Assembly: GCA_016125355.1 (NCBI GenBank)
Contig: WGLX01000036.1
Coordinates: 1-39,736 of the forward strand
Direction: 5' to 3'
Origin: Actinomycetales bacterium
GTDB lineage: Bacteria; Actinomycetota; Actinomycetes; S36-B12
Length of the DNA stretch: 39,736 nucleotides
The notes under the pieces are model-generated. The model was not told the origin of the DNA. It worked only from the letters and a program-made list of their open reading frames with translations, and ran no database searches. Below are positions 15,953 to 23,716 of this stretch, one piece after another; within the stretch, counting starts at the first letter, position 1; every line of letters starts with the position of its first letter. The position numbers and the translations under genes are program-made.

Positions 15953-17016
15953 GCCGGCCTCTTGGTGGGATGGGCGAACTCGAGCAGGTCGTCGAGGATG
16001 TTCGCGCAGGCGCGGCCGTAGGCGTCACGCAACGACGGCGGATCACCGTCATCGGCCCGCGCGACCAGTCCGGCGGCGCGCGGCAGGCGTCCGAGGACGG
16101 GCAGTTGCAGCACCGAGCGGATGGACTCATCCGAGACACCATTGCCGTCGAGGCGGATGACCACGCCCACCCCGGCGGACATGGCTTCAAGCCGGCGTGC
16201 CAGGCGCGCGGCGCTGGCGACCGGGAGGACGTGGTTGCCGGTGACGAGCATGGTCTGCCGAGCCCTGGCAACGACGGCCTGCGCCATCGGATCGGCGACA
16301 CGACCCACATCCACCACGACAAGGTCGAAGCCCCGCTCACCAGCATCGAGGATCGAGGCCACGACCTCGGTGGCGACGGGGGTGCCCGTGCCCCGACGTC
16401 CCGACGCGAGCACCGAGACGCCGTCACCCGCGGGCAGGGCCGCGAGGAGGTCCGCTGGGCTGATGCGCCCGCGAGCCTCGGCGAGGTCGGGCCATCTCAT
16501 GCCGGGCTCGTCCTCGATGCCCAGGAGGAGGTCCAGCCCCCCGGAGGAGGCGTCGGCATCGACGAGCAGCACACGAACGCCGGTGGCCGCACCGGCGAGA
16601 GCGACCGTCACGGCGAAGGTCGAGGCACCACTGCCCGCCCCGGCCCCGGCCACGGCCAGGACGAGCCCCTGACGCGAGTGACCCTCGGCGCTGTCGGCCA
16701 GCCGGTCGATGAGCCAGCGCTCCGCCTCCGGGAGCACGGCCACGTGCTCGGCGCCGATGCCCACGGCGATCTGCCACTCGTCGGTGGCCGGGGCCCGCGT
16801 GACGAGGAGGACATCGGGGCGACGGATCGGCCGGGTCGCCGCGACGGCGGGTGCCAGGTCCGCGCCGACGAGGACGAGCGGTGCGGCCGTCCACCGCCCA
16901 CGCGCGGACTCGGCGTCGGCCACGACGTGCACGTCCACCCCATTGGCCGCGGCCAGCCGCACGATGTCGTCGATCAGCGTGGGGTCCTCAGTGATGAGTA
17001 GGGGCCGGTTCGACAT
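15949..17016 (-). CDS. CpaE/TadZ-like MinD-family localisation protein (actinobacterial, degenerate P-loop)
   Basis: A 355-residue protein. The N-terminal 110 residues resemble a response-regulator-like region. The MinD/ParA-like domain starts near residue 118. Its P-loop reads GAGAGSGAST (124-133), so the catalytic lysine of GKS/T is replaced by alanine. This is as in the actinobacterial CpaE homologues (the Rv3660c/Ssd group). LLVDADASSGGLDLLLG keeps the switch region. Likely role: placing the Tad machine, or septum-linked functions, rather than vigorous ATP hydrolysis. ATG 17016 has GGAGGT at 4 nt; an in-frame ATG at 17037 has no such site. First gene of the tad operon. Confidence 0.85.
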   Translation of the reverse strand: MSNRPLLITEDPTLIDDIVRLAAANGVDVHVVADAESARGRWTAAPLVLVGADLAPAVAATRPIRRPDVLLVTRAPATDEWQIAVGIGAEHVAVLPEAERWLIDRLADSAEGHSRQGLVLAVAGAGAGSGASTFAVTVALAGAATGVRVLLVDADASSGGLDLLLGIEDEPGMRWPDLAEARGRISPADLLAALPAGDGVSVLASGRRGTGTPVATEVVASILDAGERGFDLVVVDVGRVADPMAQAVVARARQTMLVTGNHVLPVASAARLARRLEAMSAGVGVVIRLDGNGVSDESIRSVLQLPVLGRLPRAAGLVARADDGDPPSLRDAYGRACANILDDLLEFAHPTKRPA

Positions 17017-17121
17017 GTCCACCTCCGCGCTCACCATGGCTTCTCGGCCGTCACTCGCAGAGGTCCCGACGGTTCCCTGTGGATGACGACGCGCCTGACG
17101 CCCGGGTGTGGAAAGCGCGGG

Positions 17122-17127
17122 TACCGT
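17122..17127 (+). promoter_or_regulatory. Leaderless -10 box of the HAD gene
   Basis: TACCGT ends exactly 6 nt before ATG 17134, with no Shine-Dalgarno sequence. This is the usual arrangement of leaderless actinobacterial transcripts. Confidence 0.55.
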
Positions 17128-17133
17128 CGTGCC

Positions 17134-17934
17134 ATGGACGATCCGGACCGCAGCAGGGCCGCGGCCTTCTTCGATCTCGACAAGACGATCCTCGCCAAGT
17201 CGAGCTCGTTCGCCTTTGCCCGTCCCTTCTATCGTGAGGGCCTGATCGGGCGGTCCGACGTCGTGCGCAGCGCTTATGCGCAGTTCGTCTACCTGGCATC
17301 CGGTGCCGACCACGATCAGATGGAGACGATGCGGGAGTACATGTCGAAGCTGGTCACGGGCTGGAACGTCGAGCAGGTGCAGCAGATCGTGTCGGAGACC
17401 CTCGATGACATCGTCGACCCGATGGTGTTCGAGGAGGCCGTGCAGCTCATCGAGGAGCACAAGGCCGCGGGTAACGACGTCATCATCATCTCGTCCTCGG
17501 GGACCGACATCGTCGAGCCGATCGGTGCCCGCCTCGGCGTCGACCTCGCGATCGGCACGCAGGTGGCGATCGAGGAGGGCGAGTACACCGGCGAGATCCT
17601 CTTCTACGCGTACGGCCCCGGGAAGGCGGACGCCATGCGCTCCCTCGCCGAGGAGCGGGGGTACAACCTCGCCGAGTGCTACGCCTACAGCGACTCGCAC
17701 ACCGACCTGCCCATGCTCGAAGTGGTCGGGCACCCGGTGGCCGTCAATCCGGACTCGGACCTGCGTGCGGTCGCCGTGGAGCGGGGCTGGCCGATCCGCG
17801 ACTTCCGCAAGCCCGTGGCGCTGCGCGAGCAGTCGACGAAGCGCTCAGCGATCGCTGCGGGAGCCGGCGTGGCGCTCGCAAGCGTGGCCCTCGGGCTCAC
17901 CTGGTACGCCCGACGCCGCGCCACCCGCGCGTAG
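17134..17934 (+). CDS. HAD-IB family phosphatase (SerB-like), membrane-tailed
   Basis: A 266-residue HAD hydrolase. Motif I FFDLDKTI holds D14 and D16, motif II is IIISSSGTDI, and motif III/IV is YSDSHTDLPML. A cap domain of about 100 residues follows motif I, typical of subfamily IB. A C-terminal hydrophobic helix (SAIAAGAGVALASVALGLTW) and a basic end suggest membrane anchoring. The same gene neighbours the Tad operon in mycobacteria (Rv3661), so a link to pilus or septum biology is plausible but unproven. It ends 4 nt before the palindrome-bounded unit at 17939. Confidence 0.88.
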   Translation: MDDPDRSRAAAFFDLDKTILAKSSSFAFARPFYREGLIGRSDVVRSAYAQFVYLASGADHDQMETMREYMSKLVTGWNVEQVQQIVSETLDDIVDPMVFEEAVQLIEEHKAAGNDVIIISSSGTDIVEPIGARLGVDLAIGTQVAIEEGEYTGEILFYAYGPGKADAMRSLAEERGYNLAECYAYSDSHTDLPMLEVVGHPVAVNPDSDLRAVAVERGWPIRDFRKPVALREQSTKRSAIAAGAGVALASVALGLTWYARRRATRA

Positions 17935-17942
17935 CCCTCCCG

Positions 17943-17997
17943 AATCCCACGCCCTGCGTCACATAGCGGGGGTCCATGTGACGCTGGGCGTGGGATC
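17943..17997 (-). repeat. Palindromic element, copy A
   Basis: Arms of 21 nt (17944-17964 and 17976-17996) with one mismatch and an 11-nt loop. The arm core is ATCCCACGC...GCGTCACA. Loop and edge bases align best with copies B (18971) and C (35153) when this copy is reverse-complemented, so A is inverted relative to them. Confidence 0.85.
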
Positions 17998-18068
17998 CCG
18001 GTGGTCATGCGTCCACAGGGCAGCGGCGAGGACTCGTATCGGCCGCGTCTTCCCCGCATCGTCGGGAC

Positions 18069-19010
18069 ATGCCCGCACTCCATGCCCCCGATCCGGCACT
18101 GCCGCCGCTCTTCGACCTCGGGACCGCCCTGGCGGCCGGGATGACCCGCGACCAAGTGCGGCAACGGGTCCGGTCGGGAGAGTGGCTACGAATGTGCCGG
18201 GGGTGGTTTCTCCGGCGCGAGTCGCTGGACGAGCCCGACCCGCACCTCGCGTCACGACGTCTCCACCAGCTGCGGTCCGTGGCGGCCGCGCGGCGGGTGC
18301 CGGGCAGCACTGTGTGCGGGCCCTCAGCGGCGATCCTTCATGGGCTGCCGGTCCTCGAGGTTCCCGACGAGGTGCACCTGATCGCCCCGCCTGATGGGTG
18401 GACGGGCCACCGGGCCGGGCTGCGCCTGCACGAGTGGGTGCTGCCCGACCACCATCTCGACGTGGCCCCGCTGCGGCTGACGACCCTGCCCCGCTCCTGG
18501 GTCGACCTCGCCCGCGTCAACGGCCTGGTCGGTGCCGTGGTGGCCGGAGACCACCTCCTCCGTGCCGATGCCGCCACCCACGTCGACCTGGCCCGAGCCA
18601 TCGGAGAGCTCGGGGGCAGCCAGTTGCTGGGGCATGCGCGTACCGCACTGGGTCTGCTCGAGCCGCGCCGCGAGTCACCCCTCGAGTCGGCATCCGGCTG
18701 CTACTTCCACCAGCACGATGTGCCGCCTCCACAGTGGCAGGTCGACCTCTTCGACGACGACGGATTCATCGGCCGTGCCGACTGCACGTGGGACGGGACG
18801 CGACTGGTCGGAGAGGCCGACGGCCGCTTCAAGTACCTCGCCCCGGACGACCTCTACCGGGAGAAGCGGCGGGAGGACCGTATCCGCGCGACCGGTAGGT
18901 ACGTGATTCGGTGGGGATGGACGGACCTGCAGACGGACCGGTTGGCGCGACGGATCCTCGCAGCCCTCGAGAATCCCACGCGCAGCGTCGCAAGGACCCC
19001 AGGCATGTGA
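18069..19010 (+). CDS. AbiEi-like winged-helix protein with C-terminal PD-(D/E)XK (DUF559/Vsr-like) domain
   Basis: A 313-residue protein. Residues about 12-55 (FDLGTALAAGMTRDQV...GEWLRMCRGWFLR) form an AbiEi-type winged helix. The middle part (CGPSAAILHGLP...VHLI) is typical of the same actinobacterial family. The C-terminal part has a nuclease-like core: D in GRADCTW, then GEADGRFKY, giving D...ExDGxxK, then a basic DDLYREKRREDRIR helix. No AbiEii toxin partner is adjacent. The last dozen codons and the stop lie inside palindromic copy B, so the C-terminus NPTRSVARTPGM is repeat-encoded. No clear Shine-Dalgarno sequence precedes ATG 18069. Function unknown; candidates are an orphan antitoxin-like regulator, a defence nuclease, or a protein that mobilises its own flanking repeats. 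Confidence 0.75.
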   Translation: MPALHAPDPALPPLFDLGTALAAGMTRDQVRQRVRSGEWLRMCRGWFLRRESLDEPDPHLASRRLHQLRSVAAARRVPGSTVCGPSAAILHGLPVLEVPDEVHLIAPPDGWTGHRAGLRLHEWVLPDHHLDVAPLRLTTLPRSWVDLARVNGLVGAVVAGDHLLRADAATHVDLARAIGELGGSQLLGHARTALGLLEPRRESPLESASGCYFHQHDVPPPQWQVDLFDDDGFIGRADCTWDGTRLVGEADGRFKYLAPDDLYREKRREDRIRATGRYVIRWGWTDLQTDRLARRILAALENPTRSVARTPGM

Positions 19011-19027
19011 CGCACCGCGTGGGATTC
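18971..19027 (+). repeat. Palindromic element, copy B (supplies the stop codon of the upstream gene)
   Basis: Arms at 18971-18994 and 19004-19027, with 4 mismatches over 24 nt and a 9-nt loop. The reading frame of the 18069 gene enters the left arm, and its TGA (19008-19010) lies in the right arm. The element fills the junction with the convergent Fic-like gene. Confidence 0.85.
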
Positions 19028-19031
19028 GGGC

Positions 19032-19784
19032 CTAGACGGTGAGGGCGCCGGTGGCGCAGGCGTCGGCATGCCAGCGGATGAACGCCGCCACGCCGTCCGG
19101 TGTCCCGGTGGCGTACCCGCGCAGCGCCCGGACGTACGACGGCCGGCCCGCCTCCCAGAACCCGCGCTCCGGGACGGTGAACAGCGACGGATCCACGCCG
19201 CGCGAGGCGAGCACGAGCCGCGTGCCCGCACGGGCGAGCAGGCCCGACCCCCAGGTGAACGGTCGCAGCACCGCCAGCTCCGCATGCACGAGCGCGGCCA
19301 CCACGAGCGCCGGCGCCCGGGTCGGACGCCCCAGGACGTCGGCCAGCAGCGCCAGCCGGTCCGCGGCGGCCCGAGCAGGCGGCAGGGAGCCCAGTGTGAG
19401 CGGATCGTCCGCCACCTCCCCGGCACGCGGTCGCCCGAGCTCCGACTCCGGGACGAAGCCGACCGCCGTCAGCGCGTGCAGGTGGGCCAGCGCCTGCAAG
19501 GGAGCCTGTGCGAAGACGTCCACCTGCGTGGGCACGGCGGCCGTCAGCCGCAGCGCCGCCTCGAGGACCCGCCCCATCGGGGACGCGTCCACCTCGACGA
19601 CGTCGGCACCGTCGATCGCCGCCGAGTCACGGGCCCCACGCTCGCGCGAGGCGGTGGCGAACTGGGCGGCCTCGCCGCGCACGTCCCTCCGCCAGAGGAC
19701 GGCGTCAATAGCGTCGCGCGCCGTCTGGACCGACTCGGCCACGTCCGACCGGGCGGCCAGGGCGGCGAAGGGATCCATGGTCAC
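19032..19784 (-). CDS. Fic-fold protein with degenerate active site
   Basis: A 250-residue helical protein. Counting from the internal ATG (19778), a Fic-like region RPFTWGSGLLAR (172-183) aligns with HPFxDGNGRxxR. The catalytic His becomes Arg, the acidic residue Trp, Asn becomes Ser, and the first Arg becomes Leu. An N-terminal SAAIDG (52-57) resembles the inhibitory SxxxEG motif with Asp for Glu. AMP-transferase activity is therefore unlikely. It is divergent from acs with a 100-bp gap. Two starts are possible. GTG 19784, used here, has TAGCGT 7 nt upstream (leaderless geometry); ATG 19778 is the alternative. The Fic assignment rests on my motif alignment. Confidence 0.6.
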   Translation of the reverse strand: MTMDPFAALAARSDVAESVQTARDAIDAVLWRRDVRGEAAQFATASRERGARDSAAIDGADVVEVDASPMGRVLEAALRLTAAVPTQVDVFAQAPLQALAHLHALTAVGFVPESELGRPRAGEVADDPLTLGSLPPARAAADRLALLADVLGRPTRAPALVVAALVHAELAVLRPFTWGSGLLARAGTRLVLASRGVDPSLFTVPERGFWEAGRPSYVRALRGYATGTPDGVAAFIRWHADACATGALTV

Positions 19785-19885
19785 CCTGCGGACGCTACCG
19801 GTCCTTCCTTCACATCGAATCCGCCCCTCACACGGCGTCCCCTCGGCTACCTTCGGAAGCAAAGCGCACCCCGAGGAGATCGCAC

Positions 19886-21853
19886 ATGAGCGACGAGGCC
19901 CTGTCCAACCTGCTGCACGAGGACCGGGCCTTCCCGCCCACCCCGGATTTCGCGGCGCAGGCCAACGCCAAGGCCGACATGTACGACGACGCCGCCGCGG
20001 ATCGGCTGGCCTTCTGGGCCGAGCAGGCCCGCCACCTGACGTGGGCCGAGCCGTTCACCGAGGTCCTCGACTGGTCGAATGCGCCGTTCGCGAAGTGGTT
20101 CGTCGGGGGCCGGCTCAATGTCGCCTACAACTGCGTGGACCGGCACGTCGAGGACGGCCACGGCGACCAGGTGGCCATCCGCTTCGAGGGTGAGCCGGGC
20201 GACCGGCTCGACATCACGTACGCCCAGCTGCAGGTCGAGGTCGCCAAGGCGGCGAACGCCCTCATCGAGCTCGGCATCACCGCAGGCGACCGCGTGGCGA
20301 TCTACCTGCCGATGATCCCGGAGGCGATCGTCGCGATGCTCGCCTGCGCGCGCCTGGGAGCGCCGCACTCCGTCGTGTTCGCCGGGTTCAGCGCCGAGGC
20401 CCTGCGCAGCCGCATCGACGACGCCACGGCCAAGCTGGTCATCACCGCCGACGGCCAGAACCGGCGGGGCAGCGCGATGGCCCTCAAGCCCGCCGTGGAC
20501 GAGGCCGTCGCCGACTGCCCGTCCGTCGAGCACGTGCTGGTCGTGCGTCGCACCGGGCAGGACGTGGACTGGAACGCCGACCGCGACGTGTGGTGGCACG
20601 ACATCATCGGCCGGCAGGCCGGGACCCACACGCCCGAGGCCTTCGACAGCGAGCATCCGCTGTTCATCCTCTACACGTCCGGCACGACGGGTAAGCCCAA
20701 GGGCATCCTCCACACCTCCGGCGGCTACCTGACGCAGGCCGCCTTCACGCATCGCAACGTCTTCGACCTCAAGCCTGAGTCCGACGTCTACTGGTGCACC
20801 GCCGACATCGGCTGGGTCACCGGCCACTCCTACATCGTCTATGGGCCGCTGGCGAACCGCGTCACGCAGGTGGTCTACGAGGGCACGCCCGACACCCCGG
20901 AGAAGGATCGCTGGTGGGACATCGTCGAACGCCACAAGGTGTCCATCTTGTACACGGCGCCCACGGCCATCCGCACCTTCATGAAGTGGGGTGACGCCCT
21001 GCCGCTCGCGCACGACCTGTCGAGCCTGCGCCTGCTCGGATCGGTCGGCGAGCCGATCAACCCCGAGGCCTGGATGTGGTACCGCACCGTCATCGGCTCG
21101 AGCCAGTGCCCGATCGTCGACACGTGGTGGCAGACGGAGACCGGCGCCATCATGATCAGCCCATTGCCCGGCGTCACGGCGACCAAGCCGGGCTCCGCCA
21201 TGGGGCCCCTGCCCGGCATCGGCGCAGCCATCGTGGACGACTACGGCACGCCGGTCGGCAACGGCCACGGCGGCTACCTCGTGCTCACCGAGCCGTGGCC
21301 GTCCATGCTGCGCGGGATCTGGGGCGACGACCAGCGCTACGTCGACACCTACTGGTCACGCTGGCCGCAGTACTACTTCGCCGGCGACGGCGCGAAGTGG
21401 GACGAGAGCGGTGCCATCTGGCTGCTCGGCCGCGTCGACGACGTGATGAACGTGTCCGGCCACCGCATCTCGACGACTGAGGTCGAGTCGGCCCTCGTCA
21501 GCCACCCCAAGGTGGCCGAGGCCGCGGTCGTCGGCGCCGCCGACGAGACCACCGGGCAGGGCATCGTGGCGTTCGTGATCCTGCGGGGCGGCGTGCCCAC
21601 CGAGGAGGCGGAGGGCTCGGCGATCATCACCGAGCTGCGCAACCACGTCGCCCATGAGATCGGGCCGATCGCCAAGCCCCGGCAGATCATGGTCGTGCCC
21701 GAGCTGCCCAAGACCCGATCCGGCAAGATCATGCGCCGTCTCCTGCGCGATGTCGCCGAGAACCGGGCCATGGGCGACGCCACGACCCTGGCCGACCCCG
21801 CCGTGATGAACCTCATCGCGACCGGTCTGGCGTCCTCCTCGTCGGAGGACTGA
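19886..21853 (+). CDS. acs: Acetyl-CoA synthetase
   Basis: A 655-residue AMP-forming ligase making acetyl-CoA from acetate, ATP and CoA. It has the adenylation P-loop YTSGTTGKPKG (263-273), WWQTETG, the hinge region YFAGDGAKWDESGAIWLLGRVDDVMNVSG in segments, and the regulatory C-terminal lysine in TRSGKIMRR (K614), which lysine acetyltransferases modify in this family. Full length. ATG 19886 has GAGGAG about 8 nt upstream. Divergent from the Fic-like gene. A stem-loop overlaps the stop codon and nhaA follows after 114 bp. Confidence 0.98.
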   Translation: MSDEALSNLLHEDRAFPPTPDFAAQANAKADMYDDAAADRLAFWAEQARHLTWAEPFTEVLDWSNAPFAKWFVGGRLNVAYNCVDRHVEDGHGDQVAIRFEGEPGDRLDITYAQLQVEVAKAANALIELGITAGDRVAIYLPMIPEAIVAMLACARLGAPHSVVFAGFSAEALRSRIDDATAKLVITADGQNRRGSAMALKPAVDEAVADCPSVEHVLVVRRTGQDVDWNADRDVWWHDIIGRQAGTHTPEAFDSEHPLFILYTSGTTGKPKGILHTSGGYLTQAAFTHRNVFDLKPESDVYWCTADIGWVTGHSYIVYGPLANRVTQVVYEGTPDTPEKDRWWDIVERHKVSILYTAPTAIRTFMKWGDALPLAHDLSSLRLLGSVGEPINPEAWMWYRTVIGSSQCPIVDTWWQTETGAIMISPLPGVTATKPGSAMGPLPGIGAAIVDDYGTPVGNGHGGYLVLTEPWPSMLRGIWGDDQRYVDTYWSRWPQYYFAGDGAKWDESGAIWLLGRVDDVMNVSGHRISTTEVESALVSHPKVAEAAVVGAADETTGQGIVAFVILRGGVPTEEAEGSAIITELRNHVAHEIGPIAKPRQIMVVPELPKTRSGKIMRRLLRDVAENRAMGDATTLADPAVMNLIATGLASSSSED

Positions 21854-21861
21854 CTCCGACG
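21840..21861 (+). terminator. Stem-loop at the acs stop codon
   Basis: An 8-bp stem CGTCGGAG/CTCCGACG with a 6-nt loop that contains the acs TGA. There is no T-tract, so it is at best an actinobacterial-type weak terminator or 3'-end protection stem. Confidence 0.45.
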
Positions 21862-21869
21862 CCATCCCC

Positions 21870-21967
21870 TAGGGTGGACCTGTACGTCTGGTGTGCCGGG
21901 AAGCCTGGTCGGCAAGTGGATGGCGCGTGTCCGCGGGGGACATGCCGATGGCCGAAGGGGTCCGACC
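21870..21967 (+). promoter_or_regulatory. nhaA promoter and candidate structured leader RNA
   Basis: TAGGGT (21870-21875) is a good -10 box. The predicted leader of about 85 nt holds two stems: TGCCG/CGGCA (21895-21915) closing the loop GGAAGCCTGGT, and TGTCC/GGACA (21928-21942), with outer GGC/GCC pairs. A GAAGGGG ribosome site lies near the end. Li+-sensing riboswitches (the nhaA-I and nhaA-II motifs) are known upstream of nhaA genes. Whether this leader belongs to such a class is not established here. Confidence 0.4.
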
Positions 21968-23257
21968 ATGAGCATGGCGAACGAGTTCCTCGGCCGACCG
22001 TCCCGGTCGAACCTCGCATGGCTGCGCGACCAGCTCCGGGACGAGACGTTCGGCGGCATCCTCCTGCTCATCGCGGCGGCCGTCGCCCTGATATGGGCGA
22101 ACTCGCCGTGGGGTGACTCGTACGTCGCGCTCACCGACCTGCAGATCGGGCCCACCGAGCTCAAGCTGAACCTGTCGCTGAGCATCTGGACGGCGGATGC
22201 CCTCCTCGCGGTCTTCTTCTTCGTGGTCGGCCTCGAGCTCAAGCACGAACTGGTCCTCGGATCGCTGTCGAAGGCGCGCGAGGCCGTCGTTCCGGCCGCA
22301 GCGGCCATCGGCGGCATGGTGGTCCCGGCTGGCATCTTCGTCGCGGTCAACGCCTTCGCCGCCGAGGGATCCCTCGAGGGGTGGGGCATCCCGATGGCCA
22401 CCGACATCGCGTTCGCCCTCGCCGTCCTCGCGGTGGTCGGCCGCCGCCTCCCGGTGGCGCTCCGCGCGTTCCTGCTGACCCTGGCGGTCGTCGACGACCT
22501 CGGCGCGATCGCGGTGATCGCGATCTTCTACTCCGACAAGTTCTCCCTGCCGTGGTTCCTCGCTGCCCTCGCGACCTATGCCGCCTATGCCCTGGCCATG
22601 CGGTTCCGCATCACCACGCCCCTCGTGTACATCCCGCTGGTCCTGCTCGGCTGGGAGTTCACCTACCTCAGCGGGGTGCACGCCACGATCGCCGGCGTCG
22701 TGTTCGGCTTCCTCACCCGGGTGCGCCCCGATCCCGGCGAGGCCAAGGCCCCGGCGGACCGCCTCTCCCACCTGATCCACCCGATCAGCGCAGGTCTCTG
22801 CGTGCCGCTGTTCGCGTTCTTCGCTGCCGGAGTCGACTTCCGCAGCGTGGGCTTCGTGGACTCCCTCGCCACCCCAGTGGCCCTCGGCATCCTCGCCGGC
22901 CTCGTGATCGGCAAGCCGATCGGCGTGATGGCGGGTGCCTGGCTCACCGCCCGATTCACCCGAGCGAGCCTCAGTCCGGGGCTGGCCTGGCGCGACGTCG
23001 GGGCCATCGGCGTGCTCGCCGGTATCGGCTTCACCGTCGCGCTGCTGATCACCGAGCTCGCGTACAAGAACGACGAGGCCACCCTCGACTCCGCCAAGGT
23101 CGCCGTCCTGACGGCCTCGGTGATCGCGGCCGCGCTGGCTGCCATCGCGCTGACGTGGCGCAGCCGCCACTACGCGGCCCTCTGGCGGCTCGACCAGATC
23201 CGCGCCGCCAACGAAGCGGACGAGATGGGCATGCACGAGCGACCCGAGTCCCGATAG
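21968..23257 (+). CDS. nhaA: Na+/H+ antiporter NhaA
   Basis: A 429-residue, 12-helix antiporter that expels Na+ (and Li+) in exchange for H+. The ion-binding pair D176-D177 is in LAVVDDLGAI. Other NhaA hallmarks are FFFVVGLELKHE, GWGIPMATDIAFALAVL and GIGFTVALLITELAY. ATG 21968 is chosen because GAAGGGG precedes it and family proteins start shortly before the first helix; upstream in-frame starts would translate the leader. It probably forms a unit with the next two genes. Confidence 0.95.
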   Translation: MSMANEFLGRPSRSNLAWLRDQLRDETFGGILLLIAAAVALIWANSPWGDSYVALTDLQIGPTELKLNLSLSIWTADALLAVFFFVVGLELKHELVLGSLSKAREAVVPAAAAIGGMVVPAGIFVAVNAFAAEGSLEGWGIPMATDIAFALAVLAVVGRRLPVALRAFLLTLAVVDDLGAIAVIAIFYSDKFSLPWFLAALATYAAYALAMRFRITTPLVYIPLVLLGWEFTYLSGVHATIAGVVFGFLTRVRPDPGEAKAPADRLSHLIHPISAGLCVPLFAFFAAGVDFRSVGFVDSLATPVALGILAGLVIGKPIGVMAGAWLTARFTRASLSPGLAWRDVGAIGVLAGIGFTVALLITELAYKNDEATLDSAKVAVLTASVIAAALAAIALTWRSRHYAALWRLDQIRAANEADEMGMHERPESR

Positions 23258-23287
23258 CCTTCTGGAGTCAGCCACCCGGAGGAAGAC

Positions 23288-23713
23288 ATGCCGCCGCAAC
23301 CGAAGCCCAGCATCAAGGACCTCGTCGCCAAGACCGTCGCCGACGGTCAGCGACTCGCCAAGGCGCAGTTGGCGCTGCTCCAGAGCGAGGTGTCGGCGTC
23401 CGGGGCGCGAATCGGCAAGGGTGGCGCGCTCGGTGTGGTCGCCGGGACGATGGCGTTCTTCGCCTTCCTCTTCATCCTCCTGACGCTCGCGTTCGTCCTC
23501 GTGGCGCTCGGCCTGCCGATCTGGGCCGGGATGCTCATCGTCGCGGTCCTGCTGATCCTCGTGGGCGTCGTCGCAGGTCTGCTGGCGAAGAAGGAGTTCG
23601 AGCAGGCCAAGGGGCCGGAGGTGGCCATCGCCGAGTTCGAGAAGACCAAGGCCGCGCTGAGCGGTCAGGCGGCCGACGAGCCCCCGACGCTGCCCTCGGC
23701 TCCGGGCTCCTAG
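23288..23713 (+). CDS. Holin-superfamily-III-like (DUF1469) small membrane protein
   Basis: A 141-residue protein. The N-terminal amphipathic helix (SIKDLVAKTVADGQRLAKAQLALLQSEV) is followed by two transmembrane helices (about 47-72 and 76-100) and a charged alanine-rich tail. This matches the 'phage holin family' proteins common beside acs in actinobacteria (Rv3669-like). Despite the name there is no sign of a phage. GGAGGAAG precedes the ATG. The exact role is unknown. Confidence 0.8.
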   Translation: MPPQPKPSIKDLVAKTVADGQRLAKAQLALLQSEVSASGARIGKGGALGVVAGTMAFFAFLFILLTLAFVLVALGLPIWAGMLIVAVLLILVGVVAGLLAKKEFEQAKGPEVAIAEFEKTKAALSGQAADEPPTLPSAPGS

Positions 23714-23716
23714 CCG

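Larger units (their letters stand above)
17939..19030. mobile_element. Candidate 1.1-kb mobile cassette bounded by inverted palindromic elements
   Basis: The outermost 14 bp are perfect inverted repeats: CCCGAATCCCACGC at 17939-17952 and GCGTGGGATTCGGG at 19017-19030. Each is the outer edge of a 55-57-bp palindromic element, and the two elements lie in opposite orientation. The only gene inside is the AbiEi/PD-(D/E)XK-like gene. The unit sits between the stop codons of the HAD gene (17934) and the convergent Fic-like gene (19032), with 4 and 1 nt to spare. No clear target duplication is seen. Mobility is inferred. Confidence 0.5.

Noticed and set aside
13361-16021. 886-codon open frame antisense to the tad operon
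   Set aside because: It covers cpaF, tadB and tadC, which have clear family motifs. The long antisense frame is Arg/His/Gly-rich low-complexity protein, as expected from high-GC codon bias.
17943-17997. Palindromic element as a CRP site, because it contains TCACA and TGTGA
   Set aside because: The half-sites point the wrong way (TCAC...GTGA) and are 15 nt or more apart, unlike GTGA-N6-TCAC.
23288-23713. Prophage holin
   Set aside because: The family name is misleading. There are no lysis, phage structural or integrase genes nearby, and the gene sits in a conserved chromosomal neighbourhood.
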